In this document: positions 8,861 through 16,277 of the stretch, piece by piece
How the letters are laid out: every line of letters begins with the position of its first letter
Position numbering within the stretch: the stretch's first letter is position 1
Made by a program: the position numbers and the translations under genes
The notes under the pieces: generated by a model
The model's input: the letters and a program-made list of their open reading frames with translations, nothing else
Told to the model about the DNA's origin: nothing
The model's database searches: none
Assembly (NCBI RefSeq): GCF_900105095.1
Contig: NZ_LT629743.1
Span: forward strand, 2,666,001-2,730,000
Reading direction: 5' to 3'
From: Erythrobacter sp. HL-111
Lineage (GTDB): Bacteria; Pseudomonadota; Alphaproteobacteria; Sphingomonadales; Sphingomonadaceae
Length of the DNA: 64,000 nucleotides

Positions 8861-9840
8861 GCGAGGAGACGGCGCGGCGGTTCGCGCGGGCCGCGCTGGG
8901 CCATGTCGCGCGCGAATATCCCAACTCGCCGGGCCATGTGCTGGGGAGCGATGCCGACGCGCTGGTGCCGCGCGCCCTGCACCCGGCATTCTTCGGGAGC
9001 TACGACTGGCATTCCTGCGTGCATGGCTGGTGGACCCTGCTGACCTTGAGGCGGCTCCATCCGGCCATGCCGGAAGCGCCCCGGATCGCGGCGCTGGCCG
9101 AGACGACCTTCACGGCGCAGAAGCTGGCGGTGGAGCTGGCCTATTTCGAACGGCCGGAATCGCGCGGGTTCGAGCGGCCCTATGGCTGGGGCTGGCTGCT
9201 CGCGCTCCATGCCGAGGCGGAGCGGCACGGCAATGCCGACTGGGCCGCCCACCTCGAACCGCTGGCGCGTGCGCTGGCGGAGCGTTTTTCGCAGTACCTG
9301 CGCCTTCTCACCTATCCGATCACGGTCGGCACCCATTTCAACACCGCCTTCGCCCTAACGCTGGCGCGGGACTGGGCGGAGACGCGCGACCCCGTCCTGC
9401 TCGCCGCGGCCGACGAATGGGCGATGGCCGCGTTCGGGCAGCGGCGCGACTATGCCGGGTGGGAGCCGGGGGGCGACGAATTCCTCTCCCCCGTCCTCAC
9501 CGCCGCGCTGCTGATGAGCCGGGTCATGCCGGCAGGCGCCTTCGAACCGTGGGTCGAGGCGCTGGTGCTCGCCAATGGCTGGGTGGAGCGCGAATGCCGC
9601 CCGGTCACCGTTTCCGACCGCAGCGACGGCAAGATCGCGCATCTCGACGGGTTGAACCTCAGCCGCGCGTGGTGCCTGCGCGAGATCGCTGCCTGCATTC
9701 CCCGCCACCCGGCGGCGGCGCTGCTGCTCGCCCGCGCCGAGGCGCATCGCCGGGCGGCGATGCCGCACGTCACGGGCGATTACATGGGCGAGCACTGGCT
9801 CGCCTCCTTCGCCCTGCTCGCCGCGCTTGCCGCCGCCTAG
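8851..9840 (+). CDS. DUF2891 family protein
   Basis: 329 residues, GTG start at 8851 inside the end of the DUF979 gene. It matches the DUF2891 pattern: LHPAFFGSYDWHSCVHGWW near residue 45, FERPYGWGWLLALHAE near 105, PITVGTHFNTAFAL near 150, LNLSRAWCLREIA near 270 and a terminal HWLASFALLA. Several invariant Trp, His and Tyr residues and an all-helical character suggest an (alpha/alpha) barrel like sugar epimerases or glycosidases, but no activity is established. The absence of a signal peptide makes it cytosolic. Membership of this operon implies a role in 5-oxoproline or peptide metabolism. Its stop codon lies within a CTAG shared with the stop of the convergent SulP gene. Confidence 0.85.
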   Translation: MALSEETARRFARAALGHVAREYPNSPGHVLGSDADALVPRALHPAFFGSYDWHSCVHGWWTLLTLRRLHPAMPEAPRIAALAETTFTAQKLAVELAYFERPESRGFERPYGWGWLLALHAEAERHGNADWAAHLEPLARALAERFSQYLRLLTYPITVGTHFNTAFALTLARDWAETRDPVLLAAADEWAMAAFGQRRDYAGWEPGGDEFLSPVLTAALLMSRVMPAGAFEPWVEALVLANGWVERECRPVTVSDRSDGKIAHLDGLNLSRAWCLREIAACIPRHPAAALLLARAEAHRRAAMPHVTGDYMGEHWLASFALLAALAAA

Positions 9841-11594
9841 ATCATCCCCCGGGCGAGCCAGCGGTCCTGCGGTTCGGCCGCGCCGCCCTTGTCGAGCGCG
9901 CAGGCCTCGAAGGCGCGCGACTGCGACAGGAACACCTCGCCGTTCAGCTCTTCGAGGAAATGCGAGCGCTGCAGCCGGTCCATGACCGGGCCTTTCACCT
10001 CCGACAGGTGCAGGCAGACCCCCGCATCGCGCAGGCGGTAGTTGATCGCCTCGAGGCTTTCGAGGCCCGAGGCATCGATCGCGTTGACCGCAGAGCACAT
10101 CAGGATGACGTGGCGCAGCTCGGGCTTTTCCGCGACCCGTTCGAGCACGTATTCCTCGAGCCAGCGGGCGTTGAGATAGGTCAGGCTTTCGTCGATGCGG
10201 ATCGAGAGGACATGGGGGACGGTGAATACCCGGTGCCGTTCGACATTGCGGAAATGCTCCGTCTCCGGAACGCGGCCGACGATCGCGGCGTGCGGCCGGC
10301 TGGCGCGCCAGAGGTAGAGGAGAAGGCCGACGCCGACGCCCGCGATCACGCCCAGCTCGACCCCGGCGATGAGGGTGATGGCGATGGTCGCCACGTGCGC
10401 GGCGAAATCGGCCTTGGAATAGGCCCACAGCCGTCCCGGCGTCTTGAGATCGACGAGGCTCAGCACCGCCACGATGATGGTCGCGGCGAGAGTCGCGATC
10501 GGGAGGTTGTAGAGGAGCGGCGTCAGGTAGAGCGAGGCGAGCGCGATGCCGACCGCGGTGAACGCGCCCGCCGCCGGAGTCTGCGCGCCCGCGTCGAAAT
10601 TGACCACCGACCGCGCGAAGCCGCCCGTCACCGGATAGCCGCCCGACAGCGCGCTCCCGATGTTCGACGCGCCGAGGCCGATCAGTTCCTGGTCCGGAGA
10701 AATGCGCTGGCGGCGCTTGGCGGCGAGGGTCTGCGCGACCGAGACGCTTTCGACGAAGCCGATGATCGAGATGAGCAGGGCCGGGACCCACAGCGCCTCG
10801 ATCAGCGCGAGATCGGTCGAGGGCAGGGTGAAGGGCGGCAGGCCCTGCGGGATTTCGCCGACGATGGCGACGCCCTTTTCGCCGAGCTCGAGGACGATCA
10901 CCGCGAGGATGGTCAGCGCCACGGCCACGACCGGTCCGGCCTTGGCCAGCATGTCGGCCGGCTTGGGCGGCAGGCCGAGCCGCTGGAGCGCGGGGTTCGC
11001 GCCCTTGCGGACCCAGAACAGGAAGGCGAGCGCGGGCAGGCCGATCGCCAGCGTCCAGGGGTTCGTCGTTCCGAGCGACGCGGCGAGACCGCCGAGCATT
11101 TCCGGCCAGTTGTCGCCGCCCCCGTCGATGCCGAGGATGTGGCGCAGCTGGCTCGTCGCGATAAGCACGCCGCTTGCGGTGATGAAGCCGCTGATGACCG
11201 GATGCGACAGCAGGTTCGCAAGGAACCCCGCGCGCAGCAGGCCGAGCAGGGCGAGCATGATCCCCGAGAGGAAGGCGAGCGTCACCGCCGCCTCGAGATA
11301 GGCCGCCGTGCCCTGCTGGGCGACCGCGCCGGCGGCCGAAGCGGTCATCAGCGAGATCACCGCGACCGGCCCGACCGCGAGCGTGCGGCTGGTCCCGAAG
11401 ACCGCGTAGAGCACCAGCGGCATGATCGAGGCATAGAGCCCGACCACCGGCGGCAGCCCGGCAAGCAGGGCATAGGCGAGGCTCTGCGGGATCAGCATGA
11501 TCGTGACGATCACCGCCGCCACGAGGTCGCTGGTCAGCACCTCCCGGTCATAGGTCCGCCCCCATTCGAGGATGGGGAGATAGCGTTTCAACAT
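9837..11594 (-). CDS. SulP family anion permease with STAS domain
   Basis: 585 residues. The first 430 or so form the SulP transmembrane domain, with LTSDLVAAVIVTIMLIPQSLAYALLAGLPPVVGLYAS (the family signature), AVGPVAVISLMTASA, the NIGSALSGGYPVTGGFARS motif and multiple further helices. Residues about 440-560 form a cytosolic STAS domain containing DASGLESLEAINYRL. SulP proteins move sulfate, bicarbonate or other anions. As last gene of the sulfide-oxidation operon it may handle sulfate or sulfite (inference). It lies 16 nt downstream of the sqr gene and its stop overlaps that of the convergent DUF2891 gene. Confidence 0.9.
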   Translation of the reverse strand: MLKRYLPILEWGRTYDREVLTSDLVAAVIVTIMLIPQSLAYALLAGLPPVVGLYASIMPLVLYAVFGTSRTLAVGPVAVISLMTASAAGAVAQQGTAAYLEAAVTLAFLSGIMLALLGLLRAGFLANLLSHPVISGFITASGVLIATSQLRHILGIDGGGDNWPEMLGGLAASLGTTNPWTLAIGLPALAFLFWVRKGANPALQRLGLPPKPADMLAKAGPVVAVALTILAVIVLELGEKGVAIVGEIPQGLPPFTLPSTDLALIEALWVPALLISIIGFVESVSVAQTLAAKRRQRISPDQELIGLGASNIGSALSGGYPVTGGFARSVVNFDAGAQTPAAGAFTAVGIALASLYLTPLLYNLPIATLAATIIVAVLSLVDLKTPGRLWAYSKADFAAHVATIAITLIAGVELGVIAGVGVGLLLYLWRASRPHAAIVGRVPETEHFRNVERHRVFTVPHVLSIRIDESLTYLNARWLEEYVLERVAEKPELRHVILMCSAVNAIDASGLESLEAINYRLRDAGVCLHLSEVKGPVMDRLQRSHFLEELNGEVFLSQSRAFEACALDKGGAAEPQDRWLARGMI

Positions 11595-11610
11595 GCCCCG
11601 CTCGTTTCCG

Positions 11611-12840
11611 TCACGTTGCGATCAGGCCGCCCGGGCCGGCCAGCCATTCGCGTCCCTTGAGCATCCCGTTCCAGTAAAGCCAAGGGAGGAAATCGGCCTT
11701 GAGCATCCAGGACAGGCGCTGCGGCTTCGTTCCGTCGACGAGCCACTCGGGAAAGCTCGGCATGAGCTTGCCGCCATAGCCGAATTCGGCGAGCACGATC
11801 TTGCCGCGCTCCACCGTCAGCGGGCAGGAGCCGTAGCCATCGTAGCCCGCGCGCGGCCCCTTGCCGTCGAGCTGCTGGAGCACGTTGACCGCGACCACCG
11901 GGGCCTGCTTGCGCGCGGCGGCGGCGGTCTTGGCATTGGGCATGGACCCGGCATCGCCGAGGCCGAAGACATTGGGGTAGCGCACGTGCTGGAGCGTGTG
12001 CGGATCGACATCGGTGTAGCCGCTCTCCGCCGCGAGCGGGCTGTCCGCGAGGAATTGCGGCGCGACCTGCGGCGGGACGACGTGGAGCATGTCGAATTCG
12101 CGGGTGATCTCCCCGCTCTCGGTCTCGAACACGGCTTCTCGCGCTTCGCCGTCGACCGCGACGAGGTTGTTGCCGAGCCTCAGGTCGATCCCGTATTTCT
12201 CGACATATTCCATCAGCGCCGGGACATAGTCGGCGACCCCGAACAGCACCCCGCCCGCATTGCAGAACTCGACCTCGACCTCGTCGAGCACGCCGCGGCG
12301 GTTCCAGTGGTCGCAGGACAGATACATCGCCTTCTGCGGCGCGCCCGCGCACTTGATCGGCATGGGCGGCTGGGTGAACAGCGCGCGGCCTTTCCGCATC
12401 TCCTGCACCAGCTGCCAGGTGTAGGGCGCGAGGTCGTAGCGATAGTTCGAGGTCACCCCGTTGCGCCCGAGCGTCTGTTCGAGCCCGGCGATCCTTTCCC
12501 AGGCAAGCCGGATGCCCGGCGCGACCACGAGCACGTCGTAAATGACGGTGGAGCCATCAGCGAGCGTGACCTGGTTGTCCTCCGGCTGGAACGTCGCCGC
12601 GGCGGATTTCAGCCAGGTGACGGATTGCGGCATGACCTTCGCCATCGGGCGGACGGTGACTTCGGGCTGGAACACGCCGCCGCCGACCATCGTCCAGCCG
12701 GGCTGGTAGGCGTGGGTTTCCGACGGTTCGACGATCGCAATGTCGAGCCCCTTGCGCCGCGCGAGCAGCGAGCTCGCGGTCGCGATCCCCGCCGCGCCGC
12801 CGCCGATGACGACGACGGTGTGCCTTGATGTGCCTGTCAT
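11611..12840 (-). CDS. sqr: sulfide:quinone oxidoreductase-like flavoprotein
   Basis: 409 residues. It begins with a dinucleotide-binding motif (VVVIGGGAAGIATASSL) for FAD, followed by ETHAYQPGWTMVGGG, typical of sulfide:quinone oxidoreductases. Conserved Cys residues occur in PIKCAGAPQKAMYL and near YGSCPLTVERGKIVLAEF; the second matches the redox Cys pair that carries the polysulfide. VFGLGDAGSMPNAKTAAAARKQAPVVA is the C-terminal FAD motif. The C-terminal amphipathic stretch (LSWMLKADFLPWLYWNGML) would anchor it to the inner membrane. It oxidises sulfide and passes electrons to quinone. Clustering with persulfide dioxygenase, DUF442 and YeeE genes supports this over a generic NADH dehydrogenase. 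Confidence 0.9.
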   Translation of the reverse strand: MTGTSRHTVVVIGGGAAGIATASSLLARRKGLDIAIVEPSETHAYQPGWTMVGGGVFQPEVTVRPMAKVMPQSVTWLKSAAATFQPEDNQVTLADGSTVIYDVLVVAPGIRLAWERIAGLEQTLGRNGVTSNYRYDLAPYTWQLVQEMRKGRALFTQPPMPIKCAGAPQKAMYLSCDHWNRRGVLDEVEVEFCNAGGVLFGVADYVPALMEYVEKYGIDLRLGNNLVAVDGEAREAVFETESGEITREFDMLHVVPPQVAPQFLADSPLAAESGYTDVDPHTLQHVRYPNVFGLGDAGSMPNAKTAAAARKQAPVVAVNVLQQLDGKGPRAGYDGYGSCPLTVERGKIVLAEFGYGGKLMPSFPEWLVDGTKPQRLSWMLKADFLPWLYWNGMLKGREWLAGPGGLIAT

Positions 12841-12864
12841 GTGTCCTCTCCCTTTCGTGATCGT

Positions 12865-13278
12865 TCAGCCGCCGAGCCGCGGGGCGAGGGCGCCGAGATC
12901 ATATCCCGCCGCCTTCGCCCGTTCGAGCCGTTCGTCGGCGCCGAGGCCCATCGGGTTGGCCAGAGTCTCGAGCGTGATCGAGCGCGTTCCGGTGCGGCAA
13001 TAGGCCAGCAGCGGGCCTTCGGTGCCCCGCCGCACCGCGGCGAAGGCGGCGATGGCGCCTTCGGGGAAGGCCCCGCCCGCCACGGGGATGTGGTGGAAGG
13101 CGAGCCCGGCCGCGTTGGCGGCGGCGCGCAATTCGTCGAGCGGGGGCTGGCCCGCCTCCTCTCCATCGGGGCGGTTGCAGACGACGGCGACATAGCCCCT
13201 GTCGGCGAGCGCCTGCATGTCTTCTGCCGCGATCTGCGGCGAGACGGCGAAACCGGGGGCAACTTCTCGAATGTCCAT
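12865..13278 (-). CDS. DUF442 / TIGR01244-type sulfurtransferase-phosphatase domain protein
   Basis: 137 residues. The dual-specificity-phosphatase-like fold is marked by a C-x5-R loop, AYCRTGTRS, with Cys94 as nucleophile and Arg100 close by, plus VVCNRPDGEE near 33 and FHHIPV near 62. This domain is the N-terminal half of Blh (beta-lactamase-hydrolase-like) proteins and is thought to act as a rhodanese-like persulfide carrier between sqr and persulfide dioxygenase. Here it is a stand-alone gene lying between them. It overlaps the upstream YeeE-type gene by one base. Confidence 0.87.
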   Translation of the reverse strand: MDIREVAPGFAVSPQIAAEDMQALADRGYVAVVCNRPDGEEAGQPPLDELRAAANAAGLAFHHIPVAGGAFPEGAIAAFAAVRRGTEGPLLAYCRTGTRSITLETLANPMGLGADERLERAKAAGYDLGALAPRLGG

Positions 13279-13700
13279 CAGGATTTCCTTTCGGTGAGGC
13301 GCACGAGACCCATCCCGGCGAGCATGGCGGCCACGAAGACCGCCGCGCCGACCGGTTCGATCACGAGCGCGGCGATGCCGGGGCCTGGGCAGAGCCCGGC
13401 AATGCCCCAGCCGATCCCGAACAGCGCGGCCCCGCCGAGGAGGCGCGCGTCGAGGTCCTTGCGGGTCGGGATGGCGAAGTCATCGGCGAAGAGCGGATGG
13501 GCGAGGCGCGGTTGCAGCAGGTGCCACACCGCCACCATCACGAGCACCGCTCCGCCCATGACGAAGGCCAGCGTCGGGTCCCAGTCTCCGAACAGGTCGA
13601 GGAACCCGCGCACGCGCGCGGGATCGGTCATCCCGCCGAGCGCCAGCCCCGCGCCGAACACTGCCCCTGAAAGAAGGGCGACGATTCCGCGCGCGTTCAT
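13278..13700 (-). CDS. YeeE/YedE-type half transporter (DUF6691-like)
   Basis: 140 residues with four hydrophobic spans. Characteristic segments are [22 protein letters not shown], a [14 protein letters not shown] block, and [18 protein letters not shown] with a single conserved Cys near 104. This is the C-terminal half of the YeeE/YedE (TsuA) fold, which passes sulfur species such as thiosulfate along Cys residues across the inner membrane. Full-length proteins are about 350 residues, and here the two halves are separate coupled genes. The upstream half overlaps by ATGA at 13697-13700. Confidence 0.85.
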   Translation of the reverse strand: MNARGIVALLSGAVFGAGLALGGMTDPARVRGFLDLFGDWDPTLAFVMGGAVLVMVAVWHLLQPRLAHPLFADDFAIPTRKDLDARLLGGAALFGIGWGIAGLCPGPGIAALVIEPVGAAVFVAAMLAGMGLVRLTERKS

Positions 13701-14146
13701 TGCAGCACGTCGAGGTTGAGAGCGTTCATCGCCGCCACGGTGGCGATGCCGGTCGCCATGAAGGTCAGCGTCGCGACGATCGAGCGCGCCGAGAACCGGC
13801 TCATCCCGCACACGCCGTGTCCGCTGGTGCAGCCGCTGCCGAGCTTCGTGCCGACGCCGACCACGAGCCCCGCGATGGCGAGGACGAGCGGCGATGCGAA
13901 GCTCGCCTCGATCCCGCCCGACGCCGCCATGATCGCGAGCGCGCCCAGCGGCAGGCCGATGACGAACGCCCATGCGGACGACCGCTCCATCCCGCTGCCG
14001 CCGAGCCCGACGGCGCGCGCGGCGATGCCGGAGACGCCCGCGATCCGGCCCGCGCCGAGCAGCATGATCGCCGCTGCAAGGCCGATCAGGATTCCTCCTG
14101 CCAGCCCTGCGAGCGGCGCGGCCTCTGGGTAGCCGGGCAGGATCAT
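13697..14146 (-). CDS. YeeE/YedE-type half transporter, N-terminal half
   Basis: 149 residues with four to five hydrophobic spans. It holds the YeeE signature [15 protein letters not shown] with Cys106 and Cys113, the Cys pair that would relay sulfur in TsuA-like transporters. With the next gene (140 residues) it reconstitutes one full YeeE unit. Both gene ends overlap their neighbours by four bases, implying translational coupling with persulfide dioxygenase upstream and the second half downstream. The cargo could be thiosulfate or another reduced sulfur compound (inference). Confidence 0.87.
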   Translation of the reverse strand: MILPGYPEAAPLAGLAGGILIGLAAAIMLLGAGRIAGVSGIAARAVGLGGSGMERSSAWAFVIGLPLGALAIMAASGGIEASFASPLVLAIAGLVVGVGTKLGSGCTSGHGVCGMSRFSARSIVATLTFMATGIATVAAMNALNLDVLQ

Positions 14147-15075
14147 ACCGCGTTGACCGGGATCTTGATGTAGCTCACGCCGTTATCCTCCGGCTCGGGC
14201 AGGCGCCCGCCGCGGATGTTGACCTGCACCGAAGGCATGATGAGGTTCGGCATGGCGAGCGTCGCGTCGCGGGTGGTCCGCATCTCGACGAACTCGTCCT
14301 CGCTCACGCCGTCCTTGACATGGATGTTCTCGCGCCGCTGCTGGCCGACCGTGGTCTCCCAGGCATATTCGTCGCGGCCCGGCGCCTTGTAGTCGTGGCA
14401 CAGGAACAGGCGGGTTTCGTCGGGAAGCGAGAGCAGCCGCCGGATCGACTTGAACAGCTGGCGCGCGTCGCCGCCGGGGAAGTCGGCGCGGGCGGTCCCG
14501 AAATCGGGCATGAAGATCGTGTCGCCCACGAAGGCCGCATCGCCGATGATGAACGCCATGTCCGCGGGCGTGTGACCAGGAACGTGGAGCGCGATGCCGT
14601 CGAGCGTGCCGACCTTGAAGGTTTCGCCGTCGGCGAACAGGTGGTCGAACTGCGATCCGTCGCGTGCGAAGTCGGTGCCGGCGTTGAACAGCTTGCCGAA
14701 CACGTCCTGCACGCGGACGATTTCCTTGCCGATCGCGAGCTTCCCGCCGAGCTTTTCCTGGAGGTAGGGCGCGGCCGAGATGTGGTCGGCATGGGCATGG
14801 GTCTCGATCAGCCATGTCACTTTCAGATTATTCGAATTGACGTATTCGATGATCCGATCCGCCGAGCCGTAGGAGGTGCGGCCGGAAGCCCCCTCGTAAT
14901 CGAGCACCGAGTCGATGATCGCCGCCTCGTCGGTGGCGGGATCGTGCACCACATAGCTGACGGTGAAGGTGGCTTCGTCGAAGAAACCGGCGATCGTCGG
15001 GCGCTTCGCCTTTTCGGCGCTGGCGGCTTCGATCTGGCTGGTGGCTGCTGCGAGGGCAGAGTCGCTGTTGTCCAT
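14143..15075 (-). CDS. persulfide dioxygenase-like metallo-beta-lactamase-fold hydrolase
   Basis: 310 residues. The metal motif THAHADH (His93, His95, Asp97, His98) is followed by HVPGHTPADMAF near 188, GDTIFMPDFGTARADFPGGDA near 205 and LFLCHDYKAPGRDEYAWETT near 245. These are the landmarks of the ETHE1/Blh persulfide dioxygenases, which use a mononuclear iron to oxidise glutathione persulfide to sulfite. It is the first gene of the six-gene minus-strand sulfide operon and is preceded by a strong promoter. Glyoxalase II is less likely because it has a longer metal motif and different C-terminus. Confidence 0.9.
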   Translation of the reverse strand: MDNSDSALAAATSQIEAASAEKAKRPTIAGFFDEATFTVSYVVHDPATDEAAIIDSVLDYEGASGRTSYGSADRIIEYVNSNNLKVTWLIETHAHADHISAAPYLQEKLGGKLAIGKEIVRVQDVFGKLFNAGTDFARDGSQFDHLFADGETFKVGTLDGIALHVPGHTPADMAFIIGDAAFVGDTIFMPDFGTARADFPGGDARQLFKSIRRLLSLPDETRLFLCHDYKAPGRDEYAWETTVGQQRRENIHVKDGVSEDEFVEMRTTRDATLAMPNLIMPSVQVNIRGGRLPEPEDNGVSYIKIPVNAV

Positions 15076-15093
15076 GACACTCTCCTAGTTGGT

Positions 15094-15114
15094 TACATAA
15101 ATTGTGTATATGTA
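15094..15114. promoter_or_regulatory. inverted repeat, probable ArsR-family operator
   Basis: TACATA (15094-15099) and TATGTA (15109-15114) form a perfect 6-bp inverted repeat with a 9-nt spacer. The repeat covers the -10 element of the minus-strand promoter and lies between the divergent persulfide dioxygenase and peroxiredoxin genes. An ArsR-family repressor is encoded 0.7 kb away, and sulfide-sensing relatives (BigR, SqrR) bind such AT-rich palindromes over promoters. Binding is inferred. Confidence 0.55.
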
Positions 15115-15132
15115 TTGCCTTCATCCTGTCAA
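15105..15132 (-). promoter_or_regulatory. sigma70-type promoter of the sulfide-oxidation operon
   Basis: Read on the minus strand, TTGACA occupies 15132-15127 and TATACA occupies 15110-15105, separated by 16 nt. That is a consensus -35 and a five-of-six -10. Transcription would begin near 15098, about 23 nt before the persulfide dioxygenase ATG at 15075, with room for the ribosome-binding sequence. It is one of the few AT-rich stretches in the window. Confidence 0.7.
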
Positions 15133-15150
15133 GTGCTATGAAGGCGAGTA

Positions 15151-15813
15151 ATGAACCAGGCAAACGAAAACCCATTCCGCCCCGTGGACGTGCGGGCGGG
15201 GCTCCGGATCGGCGACAGCGCGCCCGATTTCGAGGCCCGCAGCACGATCGGCCCGGTGCGCCTGTCCGCCTTTCGCGGGCGCTGGCTGATGCTGTTCTCG
15301 CACCCGGCCGATTTCACCCCCGTGTGCACCACCGAATTCATCGAGCTGGCCCGCCACGCGAAGGATTTCGAGGCGCTCGATTGCGCGCTGATGGCGCTGT
15401 CGGTCGACAGCCTGTTCGCGCATTTCGCGTGGCTCAGGATGATCCGTGACCGGTTCGCGGTGGAAGTGCGCTTTCCCATCGTCGAGGACCCGACGCTCGT
15501 CATCGGCCGCGCCTTCGGCATGGTCGCGCCGCAGGACAGCGACAGCGCGGCGGTCCGCACGACCTATTTCATCGACCCGAAGGGCACGATCCGGGCGATG
15601 ACCTGCTATCCCGCCAATGTCGGGCGTTCGGTGCCCGAGATGCTGCGGACGCTGGAGGCGCTGCAGGCGGTCGACGCGCGGGGCGGGGCGGCGCCGGCCA
15701 ACTGGCGCAAGGGCGACCCGCTGCTGCGCGCCCCGACCCATGATCTCGACGCAGTCTATGCGGCGAGGGACCCGGTCGCCTGGTTCCTCGATCCCGCGGG
15801 AGAAGACGCATGA
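15151..15813 (+). CDS. peroxiredoxin, 1-Cys (Prx6-type)
   Basis: 220 residues, AhpC/TSA superfamily. The peroxidatic Cys59 lies in ADFTPVCTTEF. The long C-terminal region with TCYPANVGRSVPEMLRTLEALQ and NWRKGDPLL is typical of Prx6-like proteins, which reduce hydroperoxides and possibly polysulfides. Starting at ATG 15151 gives the usual short N-terminal lead before LRIGDSAPDFEA. It is divergent from the sulfide operon and overlaps the downstream ArsR gene by ATGA, so it is probably co-regulated with sulfur stress rather than only peroxide stress. Confidence 0.9.
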   Translation: MNQANENPFRPVDVRAGLRIGDSAPDFEARSTIGPVRLSAFRGRWLMLFSHPADFTPVCTTEFIELARHAKDFEALDCALMALSVDSLFAHFAWLRMIRDRFAVEVRFPIVEDPTLVIGRAFGMVAPQDSDSAAVRTTYFIDPKGTIRAMTCYPANVGRSVPEMLRTLEALQAVDARGGAAPANWRKGDPLLRAPTHDLDAVYAARDPVAWFLDPAGEDA

Positions 15814-16157
15814 CCATGGCACCTCCGATCGAGGAGCTGAAGGCGATCGCCCATCCCTTGCGCTTTCGCATCCTGGAGGTCCTGAGCGGCTGCGAGCTGA
15901 GCGTCGGCGAGATCGACCAGGCGGCCGATATCGGCCAGCCCGCGCTCTCGCAGCAACTGGGCGTGCTGCGCAAGGCCGGGCTGGTGGAGACGCGCAAGGA
16001 AGCGAAGCTGGTCTATTACAGCCTCGCGGCGGACCGCATCGGGACGCTCGCCGCCGCGCTCGGCCGGATCGCGGGCGGCAGCGAAGGCGGCAGCGAAAGC
16101 GAGCCCGCCTTGCGGACCCCCGCCCCCGGCGTCGCCAATTTCGCGCGGCTCACCTGA
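15810..16157 (+). CDS. ArsR-family regulator, BigR/SqrR-like
   Basis: 115 residues, winged helix. IEELKAIAHPLRFRILEVLSG and VGEIDQAADIGQPALSQQLGVLRKAGLVETRKEAKLVYYSLA are the canonical ArsR helix-turn-helix and wing. It resembles the persulfide-responsive repressors BigR and SqrR, whose sensing needs two Cys residues. Here only Cys28 (LSGCELSVGEI) is present, at the position of the first sensor Cys, and no second Cys is found. The C-terminal tail is Gly/Ser/Pro rich. Probable target is the inverted repeat at 15094-15114. It overlaps the peroxiredoxin stop by four bases. Confidence 0.87.
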   Translation: MTMAPPIEELKAIAHPLRFRILEVLSGCELSVGEIDQAADIGQPALSQQLGVLRKAGLVETRKEAKLVYYSLAADRIGTLAAALGRIAGGSEGGSESEPALRTPAPGVANFARLT

Positions 16158-16277
16158 GCCTGCCGGCCCGAGCGCAAGGTAACGCGCTGGTTCGCAATCG
16201 ACTTTTCGCTTGTCAGGCGAAGCGAGGTCACTAGGGTCCGCGCGGGGAATCACAGGACAAGGGAGGGACGCTTCGCG

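Noticed and set aside
15115..15142. Plus-strand promoter for the peroxiredoxin (TTGCCT-N16-TATGAA)
   Set aside because: Transcription would start about two bases before the ATG at 15151, leaving no ribosome-binding leader; the -35 match is weak.
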